Positions 32,058-43,435 of a stretch of DNA of 64,000 nucleotides are shown here, one piece after another. The notes beneath the pieces were generated by a model that saw only the letters and a program-made list of their open reading frames with translations, searched no databases and was not told the origin of the DNA. The stretch spans positions 46,138,001-46,202,000 of the forward strand of contig JAZBRS010000035.1 in the NCBI GenBank assembly GCA_037176725.1. Reading direction: 5' to 3'. The position numbers and the translations under genes were made by a program. The number at the start of each line of letters is the position of its first letter. The first letter of the stretch is position 1. The stretch is from Posidonia oceanica. Taxonomy: Eukaryota; Streptophyta; Magnoliopsida; Alismatales; Posidoniaceae.

Positions 32058-33260
32058 CTAGCCGGTTCGGGCCTTCTTCGACTGCCTGGAGTCGGGGAAC
32101 AGGGGGCCGCCTGGCAGGATTTCATTGATGGGCCAGAGCTCATGGACCTCTGTCAGGTACTCAGGGGTACATCCTACACCTCTCGCAGCTGCGATGTCTG
32201 TTGATCGCACTCCATGCTGCATCAGATTGGCCAGCTTCTTTGTTGGGGCAGTCGTGCTAAGGGGGTATGTCTGCAGAAGCTTGGGTGCTGTGCTGTCAAC
32301 AAAGGCGCCCTACCAGAAGCCAAACTGGCGCATAACCCTAATAGGATGGTATTCCACACCCGCAGTGAATCCTAGTAGTACAATCAGCCGTGTGTCGTGT
32401 GCGCTGAAGAAGACAATGAATGGCTCGGCCACAGAGGGAATGATACGCCAGGTTACTGCGTCGTCAGTCAGCGCTGATAGCCTCTCATATTCTTCCTTGA
32501 CGCTCTTGACTGTCTTGGCACGGCTGCTGCTGCAGTAGGCTTCAAAAGCATGCACCTGGGGGCGCAGAAGGTCCATCTCTAAGTAGGCGGCTAGCCAGAC
32601 TTGTATAAGTGCCCCGCAGCCATGGAAGTGGCGGCAGCGATGTGAGATGCGGTCCAGCCCGCGGTATGTTTCTGCCAGAACAACCAGTGCCAGGTCTATC
32701 TGCCGGGTCACCACAGCAAGTGCTATTTCCGCAACCTCGATGGCCATTGTCAGTCGGACATGAGTAAAGATCAGCTCGCCCAGGAAACGGATGACAAACC
32801 CTCGGAGCCACAGCTCGTCTCCGAGTTCGACACGCTTTTTCATGACGTCATCAAAGTGCACTAGGCGGAGCAGGGGTTCAGGCCCGTTGGTGTAGATCAG
32901 TCTTTGTTGGCAGCTTCGAGTAGGGAGCCCAGTCAGTTGGCTCAGGACCTCGAGGTATCCGTCACGCCTCATGAAGATAGGCGGCCCCATGATCTTGGAG
33001 AAGCCGCAGATCCGACGCACTTCTTCCAACGTGGGTGTCAGTTTAGTTCTGCCAAAGCGAAAGACGTGGTGTGCCGGTTTCCAAAACCTTGCGGCGGCAC
33101 ACAAAAGATGGCGGCTCACTTCTACATCAGCGGCCTTCAGTAGCTTGGTTGGAATGCCCCATAGACGCAGCTTTTCGCAGTCTTCTTGGGTGAGCTTACC
33201 AATCCATTCTCGCAGGGTCTCCGAGCAGTGTGCTGGGGTCACCAGAGTAGGGAAACCCAT
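32058..33260 (-). pseudogene. Plant mobile domain (PMD)-like ORF of element D, one internal stop
   Basis: Frame of 400 codons from ATG 33260 to TAG 32058-32060, with a single in-frame TAG at 32310-32312 and no frameshift. The N-terminal two-thirds has the pattern of plant retroelement-linked PMD/DUF7745-type proteins: a helix-rich start (ETLREWIGKL), FGRTKLTPTLEEVRRICGF, LWLRGFVIRFLGELIF, and the closing VMRQFGFW shortly before the internal stop. PMD proteins (MAIN/MAIL family and transposon-encoded relatives) act in the nucleus in plants; the role in retroelements is unknown. The ORF lies downstream of pol in the same sense, about 1.4 kb after the integrase stop, which suggests a separate or spliced message. 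The family call rests on pattern recall and needs a profile search. Confidence 0.7.
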
Positions 33261-34631
33261 TACGCAGATCGCAGAATGTAGGCAGATAGCTGCTGCAGGG
33301 TCTTCAAGTACCTGTTACCAAGACTGTAGATCATCAGACTTCCTGCTAGTACATAATCATTGACTGTAAGGAGATTCTGAAACTGGTAAAGCAGTTCAAC
33401 ATATTTAGCAGTAAACATTCAAAGCATGGCAATTAAGCACATATGAGTAGGGGATTCTGTTGGCACAGGGGCGGGGACTAGCAGGAGTCCTGGACCAGTG
33501 CAGCTCGATGATGCCAACACGTGCTAAGTAGGAATACTGTCTCAGTACCAGAGCAGACCTTGCAAGGTAGAATGATTAAGGGGGGATGAGATGATCGGAA
33601 ATGCAGATGTATGCATGATTAGTGATTGGAGTGGTTTTGCCCTCAGCATACGGGATGCTTTAGTGCCTGCTGTCTTAGGAATGGAGCGGTCCCTGATTCA
33701 CTGGGCTCTACTCAGACTCCTAACTTGTTGGTGGCACTCCAGGAAAGGGTGCTGGTGATGTTTGGTGGTGGTGTAGAGAGGACGGGCTACATACCAAACT
33801 CTTAAGGACTTACACTTACTCTTTTCCTCTTTCTTGTCTTTCTTGCTTCTATGTAGGTGTGCAGGGCTCCTCCCCTTCCTATCTTGGAGACAAGGAGGAC
33901 CTAGCTTGAATTTGGAGTCTTCTTCAGGGTAGGTGAAAGGTGTGAGATTACTCTGCTCGCCTTCATTTTTTTGGGAGTTGATTTTTGCTTTTTCTTTTTT
34001 TTTCTTTTCTATCATTCTCTTCTTCTTCTTCTTTTTTTTGTTGTTTGTTTTGTTTTCTTTTGTTTTTCAACTTTTCTTTTTTTTTCTTTTTTTTTTCTTC
34101 TTCTCTTTTTTTTGGCTTGCAGGTCTCCGCTATCCCTACCCTAGAGGAAGTGGGTGCCTGGCTTCTGAGACATGGGGGCTAGGATCTTTGTGGTATGAAC
34201 TTTGGCTTTCTCTTTCTTTCTTTTCTTGTGTATCCAAGCTTAGACATGTGTTTTCTTTTGGCTAGCATTTTCCAGGAGTGTAAGTCCTTAGGTGTTTGGG
34301 CATTTCGCCTGCTCTCCCTGAGTGGTGGCTCCCTCACTAGCTAGGGCATCTAAGCAGTGTCAGGTGAAGGCGGGAGGCTCCTTCCGCAGCAGGCAAGCAC
34401 TTCCGGTTCTCATCACCGGGCAATATGCAATGCATGATTTGAGAGAATGACGATGATGATGATAAGGGACGGAACGTACGGGAATGCAGGAGAAGATAGA
34501 GCAAAGCGGTGTATGAAGATGTACAGAGGCAAAAGCAGGGGAAATAGGACGAGAAGAGGGGCGAAAGCGTGCAAAGGGTGGGAGTACAAGAGGTGGGATG
34601 AAGGAGAATGATCTGCGATGACTGCTCCAGG
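33261..34631 (-). other. Element D spacer between integrase and PMD-like ORF
   Basis: Noncoding, 1.37 kb. A T/C tract (33955-34115; purine-rich in element sense) is followed by sequence shared with element A (3730-4505). The remainder (33261-33930) holds no recognisable feature. The open frame of phenylalanines on the plus strand is only the T tract read in frame. Confidence 0.65.
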
Positions 34632-35860
34632 CTACTGATAGTATTTCTTGAGGTAGCACATGTTGACCGGCTCGGACTGCTCGACCTGGTCCATGTCCTC
34701 AAGAGTTACAGCGCCACCCGAGAAGATCTGCTTAACCACAAAGGGGCCACGCCAGTTAGGTCGGAATTTTCCTCGACCGTCAGGTAAATGAATGGCACGC
34801 AGAACGAGATCTCCTAGCCGAAAGTTTCTGGGCTGGACCTTCTTCAAGAACGCTCTAGCCATCCGCTTCTGGTAACAGTGAGCATTGTGCATAGCTTGTA
34901 GTCTATGCTCATCAATCAGATTCAGTTGGACGCAGCGGTCTTCGACCCATTCTGCCTCTTCCAACTCAGCTTCTCATAGGATCCGCAGTGAGGGGATCTC
35001 TACTTCGACAGGTAACACCGCTTCCATGCCGTACACCAGAGAGTACGTGGTGGCTCCCGTCGAGGTCCGGATTGATGTCCTATAAGCCCAGAGCGCGTAC
35101 AGGAGCTTGTCATGCCAATCCTTGTGGGTTTCTGCCATCTTCTTCAGGATTTTAACAATGTTCTTGTTTGCAGCCTCCACTGCTCCATTCATCTGTGGCC
35201 GATAGGGCGAGGATCTATGATGCTTGATCTTGAGACTCTGTAGGTATTCCTCGGTCCTTTTGGCGATGAAGTTTGTGCCATTATCAGAGATGATAGAGTG
35301 CGGGACCCCATATCGGGCAACGATATTGTTCCTGATAAACTTTTCTGTTGCCACAGCGGTGACTATCTTATAAGAGGCCGCTTCCACCCACTTGGTGAAG
35401 TAATCAATCGCTACCAGAATGTAGCGATGACCATTTGAAGCAGCGGGGTGGATGGCGCCAATGACATCGATCCCCCAGGTGGAGAAAGGCCATGGCGAAG
35501 ACATGTTATGCAGCTGTTGTGGGGGGGCCCTGATGAAGTTACCATGGATCTGGCAGTTGTGGCATTTACGCACAAACCGGCAGCAGTCTGCTTCCATGGT
35601 CTGCCAGAAATATCCTTGGAGCATGATCTTCTTAGCTAGGAGGATGCCGTTCATGTGCGGGCCACAGGTCCCTGCATGCACTTGAAGCATCAGCGTGTCC
35701 GCCTCTGATTCATCCAGGCAGCACAGTAGCATCTGGTTATATGATCTTCTGTGTAGCCGCCCAGCCCCCAACACATACTTTGATGCTAGACGCTTCAGAG
35801 TTCTCCTGTCTGCTGCCGCGGTATCAGGAGGAAAGCTGCCAGACTCCAGGAAAGTTTTTA
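34632..35860 (-). pseudogene. Element D integrase, one internal stop
   Basis: Gypsy-type integrase. It has the zinc-binding region QVHAGTCGPH and CHNCQIHG, the catalytic core with Asp in WGIDVIGAI, Asp in SDNGTNF and Glu in NGAVEAANKN, and then the C-terminal region with FRLGDLVLRA and PNWRGPFVV ending at the stop 34632-34634. All three catalytic acids are kept. The only break seen is a TGA at 34974-34976, between core and C-terminal domain. It would insert element cDNA and make the 5-bp duplications. It is in frame with RNase H upstream, as one pol polyprotein. Confidence 0.92.
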
Positions 35861-36790
35861 TGTCTTGATACCAGGGCTGCTCCTCTGCTGGATCTGCCTC
35901 TTCTATGTTCATGCAATGTGCAGGCTGCTCTATGCAGGTAACCAATACATCTACTGTACTATCTTCGGGTATACTGAGCCAGGATGCCAAAGTTGCTAGC
36001 GCGTCTGCGTACGCGTTTTTGGCTCTGTTCATATATGTGAAGTAGATGCTCTCAAATTCTTCCATCAGCCTCAGCAGGTGTTCGTGATATGGCACAAGTT
36101 TGGGATCTTTTGTCTTCCAGTCGCCATTCACTTGAGAAATCACCAGCATGGCATCGCCATGCACATGCAGCTTTTGCGCCCCATGCTCGAGGGCGACTTT
36201 CAATCCCAGGATGCATGCTTCATATTCTGCTTCATTGTTTGTGCAGGTGAAAGTCAGCTTCCTCGCGAAGGGAATCATCTGTCCTTGGGGCGTGGTCAGC
36301 ACTGCGCCTATGCCTCGACCCTTTTTGTTGACAGCGCCGTCAAAGTAGAGCTGTCATTCCTCTTGTTCTTCAGGATCTTTCTCCTCAGAGCCCTCCATCG
36401 CAAAGAGGATGTCCTCGTCAGGGAACTGCGTCTGGAGGAGTCGGTATTCAGGCAGAGGGAGATCAGCAAGGTGGTCTGCCATGGCCTGGCCCTTTATGGA
36501 TTTCTGTGTGACGAAGGTGATGTCGTACTGAGACAATAACACCTGCCACTTAGCACATCTGCCTACCATGGCTGGCTTTTGAAAGAGAAACTTGATGGGG
36601 TCATGCCGGCACAAGAGCTAAACTGGGTATGCCATCATATAGTGCCATAGTTTCTGTGCAGCCCAGACAAGGGATAAGCAGGTCTTCTCTAGTGTGCTGT
36701 ACCTGGCCTCACATTCATTAAATTTCTTGCTCAGGTAATAGATGGTGCGCTCCTTTCTACCAGATTTGTCATGTTGGCCCAAGACGGCGC
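35861..36790 (-). pseudogene. Element D double RNase H region, two internal stops
   Basis: The upstream domain (about 36790-36440) is the gypsy RNase H (LLLYLSTTQHSMGAVLG, KFNECEARYSTLEK). Its usual first catalytic Asp position reads Ser, so it is probably inactive by lineage. The downstream domain (about 36345-35980) is the additional RNase H with FDGAVNKKGRG, NNEAEYEA, HGDAMLVIS and ADALATLASW, keeping the acidic residues. Stops stand at 36618-36620 and 36354-36356. Acquisition of a second RNase H with decay of the first is known for Tat elements. Confidence 0.88.
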
Positions 36791-38460
36791 CCATGGAATG
36801 CTGCGTAGTAGAAAGGTAGAGAAGCAAAGGCCTCCCTGGTGTGGGAGGAACCAGGACAGGAGGCTTGACCAATAGCTGCTTGACCTTGGCAAATGCAGTC
36901 TGGCACTCCTCGCTCCAGTCGATTTGTGCGTTCTTCTTCAGGAGCTTGAATATGGGTTCACAGATGGGCGTAAGCTGTGCAATGAAGCGACTGATATACT
37001 GTAAACGCCCGAGTAGGCCTCTGACCTCCTTTTCAGTTCTAGGGGGTGGCATGTCCACGATAGCTTTTGCCTTCATCGGGTCCACCTCAATCCCCCTTTG
37101 GCTAACAATGTAGCCGAGCAGTTTGCCAGAAGACACCCCGAATACACACTTGTTGGGGTTCAGGCGCAGCTTGTACTTCCGTAGACGGTCAAAGAGCTTT
37201 TTTAGACAAGCAAGATGATCTTCAGGCTCTCTGGTTTTAGCAATCATGTCGTCTACATAGACCTCCACTTCTTGGTGCATGAGGTCGTGGAATAGGGCAG
37301 TCATGGCCCTCTGTAAGTTGCGCCAGGATTCTTCAGACCGAACGGCATGACTTGGTAGCAGAAGACTCCCCAAGGGGTGATGAATGAAGTCTTTTCCATG
37401 TCTTCTTCTGCCATCTTAATCTGATTATATCCGGAAAAGCCGTCCATGAAGGAAAGCATCTTGTGGCCCGCTGTATTGTCGACTAGGACGTCAATGTGAG
37501 GCAATGGGAAGTCGTCCTTGGAACTCGCCTTGTTCAGGTCCCTATGGTCGATGCAGATCCGGACTCGGCCATCTTTCTTGGGCACAGGTACAATGTTTGC
37601 CAGCCATTCAGGATAAAGGAAGACCTTGAGGAAATTGACTCTGAGCTGCTTCATTATCTCTTCTTTGATCATGAGCAGCCACTGTGGTCGCCATCTTCTT
37701 AGCTTCTGCTTCACTGGCTTGGCGTCCGGGTTCAAGGGCAGATTGTGCACCACTATCTCTATGTCAAGGCCAACCATATCTTCGTAACTCCAAGCGAAGA
37801 CATCCGCATACTCTTTCAAGAATGCGATGAACTCTGCTCGAGCCTGGGAGGACAGCTGGGCACTGATACGAACTTCTCTGACTTCCTCAGCTGTGCCGAT
37901 GTTGACAACCTCTGTTTCTTCTTCAACATGGAGGTTGGGGTCTTCTGGGTCGTCGTCATAGGGCCGGAACTCGGGCAATGGTTCGTCAGTCTCATCCATG
38001 CCCGTATCGTCCTCCTCTCCATAAGCAATAAGTTCCGAGAGGATCTCTTTCTCAAAAGAAGGATTTGTGATGTCGAAAGAGTGTACATGTTCCGCTGCTT
38101 GGCCTTGGTGACGCTTCAGGATGGTCACGCTCACTCGAGTATTCTTGTAGCCTCGGTGCGCGACCTTTGTCCTGGCAACTTCTTCTGTCTGCTCTAGCAT
38201 GACCGATTCTGCTGACTGCTCTGCTAATTCTGTTGAGGGCTCTGCTGATGCTGTTACTGACACTGCTGATGGCCCTGCTACCGAGGCTGCTGGTGACTCT
38301 GCTGCTGATTCTATTTTTTGCTCTGTTGCTGCTACTGTTTGTACTGCTAGTGCTTCCTCCTCTGAGTCTTCTAGTGTACTTGTGGAGGATATGCCGGACT
38401 GGCGGCTGATCTGGGCATTGCCGCTCGCTATGCTCCCCCAGTGAGGCATGTGTTGCACAA
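36791..38460 (-). pseudogene. Element D reverse transcriptase with acidic N-terminal linker, one frameshift
   Basis: RT copying the genomic RNA into DNA. An acidic linker (about 38460-37830, Ser/Glu/Ala-rich then Asp/Glu-rich) precedes FAWSYEDMVGLD, VPKKDGRVRICIDHRDLN, FMDGFSGYNQIKMA and PFGLKNPGATY. Then comes a frame change near 37320 and the catalytic YVDDMIAKT and thumb region (GVSSGKLLGYIVSQRGIEVD). All core RT motifs are recognisable. Confidence 0.92.
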
Positions 38461-40250
38461 ACCACCTAGACCCGCCTTCTGGTTGCTGAGTGATGAGCTC
38501 ATCTGGTCTAGGGGGTCCGGTACTGCCGAGTCTTCTTCCAGGACCATGATAGAGGCATGGTCTTCTTGCAGAGGAGGGTCCGTAACCACGGCTTTCCCTT
38601 TCCTTTCTGCGGCTCGATGCTCTGCCAGGTCTTGAGTTATCGACTTGAGTTGTTCTTGATAAAGCAGCTCTAAGTCGGACATCCATGAATCGACCTGGGC
38701 TTCTATCGCCACTCCTTCCTCCTCGTTTGAGGGTGAATCGACGTAGTAGGCGCCGGGGGCCTACGGCACTGGCCCGGCTGCAAGACGGATCGCTACCCTT
38801 GGAGTTTGCATGGTTTGGCTCACGGGCGCGCCTAATAGCGGCAACTTTGGCGTCGGGGATCCAGACAGACTGATCAGCGGGGCCACAGATGGGTATGCTG
38901 CCAGGGTCACTATTGCAGGTGGAGGGCAGGCAGAGGTGCTCTTCTGAGGGCTCAAGGGCCGAGAGACTGTGGTGCTCAGTTGGTCCTCTGCATCCGGTGA
39001 TGACTGTGAGAGCGCGGCTTCTGACGCCATGGGGGCCTGCCGTGAGAGTTGCTACTTTGCGGCAGGAAGATACGAAGTGGACTGCGCCGGCTGCATTCTC
39101 AGTGATGTGGCTGCTGAAGTAGGTCGAGTCGCGCTGCTGACTGAATTGACTGACTGTCCTTCCAGAGAGAGGGACAGTGGTACTGATGCGACTGCGACCG
39201 CAGGTAGCCTGCCTGATTCTACCAGAAGGAGTGTCTCTGACTTCTGAGCTGCTGCCTGTGCTTGTAATGCAGATGTGGCTGCAAAAGTGTGAGAGCTTGC
39301 CAGTTCTGCCATAGGGCCTGCTGAGTTGTCTGCTATATCTGCTGGAGGGAGAGCCGGATAGACTGACTGTGGTACCTCTAGGCTGATCAGAGCCTTGCTG
39401 CCAATTGGGGCTGCCTCTACTGCGCTAGACTGCTCCTCATCCGAGTAATAGTCCTCAATGCAGACCCAGTCTTCTGCCGGCACCGCGGCCTGATCATCAG
39501 TTGATCCCAGAACCCCTACACTGGTGAGGTTAGTGAGGTCTCTGGGGATGGCTGGTTCTTGATTCTTGAGCTGAAGGCAGTGATCTTTGTTGGGCTTGGG
39601 TTTGTAACCGAGGCCTTCAGATTTCCTCCGCTCCACCGCTACGATCGGCTCTGCGATCCCCTGGCCATGACGCCCGAGCGGTGTACCCTTTATGTAACCC
39701 CACCTGTGACATACATTCTCGACCATTCGAAAGGGGTTGTTGTGAACGGCCAAGGAGTTGACACGTTCAAGATCAGGAATGAAGTTAACTGGCTCGCACC
39801 GGTTAACGCGATATAGAGCTTCAGAAGTCTCGGGGTCAAACGGGATAGCTTGTGAAGACACGGGGGAGACTGCCTCGATCTGCTCCTTCTCAAAGTTCTC
39901 CGCCATGACGACAACGACATCATCGCCACGACGGTACTTTATCATCCGATGGAGGGTCAAGGGAAGGACCTGATGCTTGTGGAGCCAAGGGCGCCCAAGC
40001 AGAAGATTGAAATTCGGCTTCAAGTCGACGACATAGAATTCTACATCGAAGACGATCGGGCCGATAGCAAGAGGAATAATCAGGATCCCCAGAGTGTCAT
40101 GGTGTGTGTTGTCAAAAGCTGTCATTCCCTTCACGGCTGGCGTGATGTCCTCGGCCTTGAATCCGAGCTTGGTTGCAGTACGCAAGGGGCAGACGTTAAG
40201 GCCTGACCTATTATCAATCAGTGTACGGGAATGCGAAAGTTTTTGAACTG
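38461..40250 (-). pseudogene. Element D aspartic protease plus G-patch-like segment and linker
   Basis: The protease begins near 40250, with its active-site region read as LIDNRSGLNV; Arg stands where the family has Gly, which would be expected to disable it. A frameshift separates it from the gag frame at 40218. The flap/C-terminal part has FDVEFYVVDLKPNFNLLLGRPW. About 100 residues on, a G-patch-like block, WGYIKGTPLGRHGQGIAEP and then GLGYKP, lies at about 39710-39600, between protease and RT. A long Ser/Ala-rich linker with stops at 39052-39054 and 38761-38763 leads towards RT; the frame shifts near 38460. Confidence 0.82.
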
Positions 40251-43200
40251 AACCGTGACAAACAGGGGTTGATTGTGATTAATCCCCGCCGGAGGTAGTT
40301 CATCACTTGTAAAAGAGATGACCTGGGGCTCCACAATCATCCCTACCATGCTCTCCATGGCTGAAGGCTCAATAGATTGGGGCACACGGGCAGCCTGAAA
40401 CACGCGAAGAAAGGCCTCGCGGTGTTCGACAGAGGTGTGGATTAGGTCCCAAATGGATATGTCAGCTTTGACCTTCTTAAGTTGGGAGGTTATGTCCGCC
40501 TTGGGTTGGTTCTTTTTGGCGACAGGAGGGGTTGTTTTGGCAGGCTCTAAAGGGGTAGTGGCAGGAAGTTGGGCCGCTACTGGCTGGGCAGAGATTTGGC
40601 TTGCTACGGGTTGCCTTGAGGTTGGGTCCGCTACGGGTTGGTTAGAGGGTGTGGACATAGCAGGTTCAGGGTGATTTGGCCTAATTACCGGTGCTGGGGG
40701 CCTGTAGACCCTCCCCGATCGCGTTACTTCCGCACACATTTCTGTGGCGTAGCTGTAAGGGACGCGATGGGTGTCCAGGGTTAAGTCAATAACCACCGGA
40801 GCACGTGCTACGAGCACATGAGGGGTTACAAGGGGACCTATTGGGTATTGAGGTCTACCTAGAGGGTATGGTTGTTGGGGTGGGAAGGCTGGGGCAGGTT
40901 GAGGTCTGCCTAGAAGGTGTACAGGGGATCCTAGCTGAAGTCGCCCTAAGAGGTGGACAGGGGGTCTAGGCTGGGCCCTAGCTAGGAGGTGTACAGGGGA
41001 TTGAGCCTGAGGGAGCACAGCGGGGGGCGCGAAGGGGCGCTCCGGCCTGGCACACGGTCGGATCGTGTGAACTCCCGACTCGGAGCCAGCAAGTGCCGCA
41101 AGATAGAGATTCACAGGGAAAGGCTCAGAAATATCAGCAATAAGATCAGAAGGGTCTACCACAGAGGTAGTAGGCCCAGAAGGGAAGACAGAGTGAATGC
41201 CTGAGGCTCCAGCCCCTCCCGAATAAGTGTGCTCCGGTAGGGGTTGGTGGATGATGCCAGAATGAGGAGGAACAGCTGAATGTGCAGATGCATGTGTGTG
41301 TGCTTGGGTGGATGCCTCATGCGTGTCAATCACAATCGTTCCCGATTCGATCAGGTCCTGAATTGCGTTCCGCAGGGAGTAGCAATTGTCCGTCGAATGC
41401 CCGACGCTTCGATGGAAATTGCAGAAGAGGTTCACCTTAAACCAATGCGGCAAAGGATTTGGGGGCAGATGAACCTCCGGGAACTTCAGGAGCGATGCAA
41501 CCTTTGGCAAGATGACCGTGAGCGGTTCCACCAGTGGGGCGAATTTCCGCTTCTCAATGGGTGGCCTTCTTTGCCTCTGGTATGAGCCTTGCTGAACCGG
41601 TGCGGCATGGTAGACCGGTCTAGCGGTGGTTGTGATTTGTGGTGTGGGTGGATTCCTAGGTGCAGGAGCATACACCATCTGAGCTGGGGAAGGCCGGGAT
41701 GGCAAGTGAACAGGCACAGCAGGAGAGTCGACGAATGCAACAGCGGTTTTCGGCGAGTCCTTCCTCTTCGAGCGATTGTTGCTGCTGCCGCTGTTGTTGT
41801 TGTTGGAGGTGCTGCTGTTGGCACTGTTACTGCTGATCGCGGCCTGCTTAGCAAACGCAGAGAGAGCCAGGAAGTTGCCACTCCGCAGAGAACTCTCCAT
41901 GCGCGCTCCAGCTCTGATGAGTGCTGCAAAAGTAGTGACTGGTTGGATGCTAAGCAGAGCTCCAAGAGATGGCTGCGCCCCTTTGATGATGATCTCAATA
42001 GACTCCTCGTCAGAGGGTCTATCTCAAACCTGAGAGGCGAGGGCGCGCCAGCGGCCGACGTACTCTCCGAACGGCTCGCCGGAATTCTGCTTGATTGTGA
42101 TCAAGTCTGCCTGCTTTGGGACTAGATCGAGGTTGAAGGAGTATTGTTCCAGGAACGCCTGACTGAGGTCGTTCCAAGTCTTGATGGCTGACATATCAAG
42201 CGATGTGAACCACTTGAGTGCCAGCCCGGTCAAGCTCTTCTGGAACAGGCGGATCAGCAACCTCTCGTCAGCCTGGAGCTGAGCGAGATCACCGCAATAC
42301 GCCTTCAGGTGTGCCACAGGGCAGCCCCTACCATTGTATTTTTCGAAGTCTGGGATTTTGAACTTCGGAGGGAGTACTGCCTCTGGAAAGCAACAGAGGT
42401 CCCGAAATTGGTAGGTCTGGTGCTCAGTACCCTGCACTAGTCGTAGTGCCTTCTCCAGGACGTCCATCCGGTTGTTGATGGGGTCTAGATTTGCTGCCAC
42501 AGGAGAGGGATCAGCTGGGGTATTGAGCACATACACCGAATGGGTCGCACCTAAGTGCTCCTCCAGATCTACCATAGCGTCGCCTGGTGGAGCAACAGGA
42601 TGGCTGGTGTATCTGTGCTGGGGAACTGTGTATGCAGGGATGTATGCAGGATGCTGGGCTTGATGCAATGGGGAAGGGTAGATGCCATGCTGTGCTATGG
42701 GAGGGGTAGGATGCCGGAGCACCAGTTGCTGTACAGGCGGGGTGCCAGACAGCGAGCCAGTGAGGTATTGGGCTCCAGCCGGTCCAAAGGACTGACCACC
42801 AGGGGGAGAGGAGCATGCTGTGCTAAGTGTTGTGCAGAAGGAGGCGGTAAACGGGCCCCCATCATCGGAACCGTGAGCAGTTGAGACGATGGTCGAGGCG
42901 GAGGTGTAGAGGTAGATGCATGAAATGTAGGAACTGGCCTCAAAGGAACCTCAGGAACGACAGGAGCACAGGGAGGACAAACCGATAAAGCCATGCCCTG
43001 CAGTCTCTGGGCAAGCTCCATCAGGTGCTGGTATTGCGCCTCAGGCATCTCGCCAGTGGGAACGCTGAAGTGCAGTGCCGGCGAAGGTTGAGAAATGAAT
43101 GGCACGGACACAGACTGTCCGAGAGGAACAGGTTCTACAATAAAAGTCGCAGCAGCAGTAGGAGGGATGTCAAAGGCGACGTATCCCTGGGACGGAGGGG

Positions 43201-43435
43201 GCAATGGCATCTCCGAAGCACGAGTAACGGTCATCAAGATAGACTCGGCGACCGGATCCGGAGGGAAAGATGCTTGCCACTGCCCAGGAACATACTGAGA
43301 TCCTAGAGGCGTCAGGGGAGGAAACCCTGGCGTCGGAGGGGGAACGAAAGGGACAGAAGGAGCAACCGAAGGGGCCGGAATGGAAACACCCTCCGTGACA
43401 GGAGTAAAGAGAGGCTCACTAACGTACTGGGCCAT
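40218..43435 (-). pseudogene. gag: Element D gag and gag-protease spacer, one stop and one frameshift
   Basis: Capsid polyprotein. The start is ATG 43435 (MAQYVSEP). A Pro-rich N-terminal region is followed by a frame change near 42810, then the capsid core (YQFRDLCCFPEAVLPPKF, LKAYCGDLAQLQADERLL, KWFTSLD), a TGA at 42024-42026, and the zinc knuckle CNFHRSVGHSTDNC at about 41385-41426. After the knuckle, a long Pro/Ala/Gln-rich spacer of about 390 codons runs to 40218. It includes a coded tandem repeat PVHLLGR (36-bp period, about 40905-41010). Element B's gag is clearly related but stops soon after the knuckle. Confidence 0.9.

Noticed and set aside
33933..34265. Plus-strand frame rich in phenylalanine, resembling a membrane protein
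   Set aside because: It is the T/C tract read in one frame; no real transmembrane pattern or homologue.
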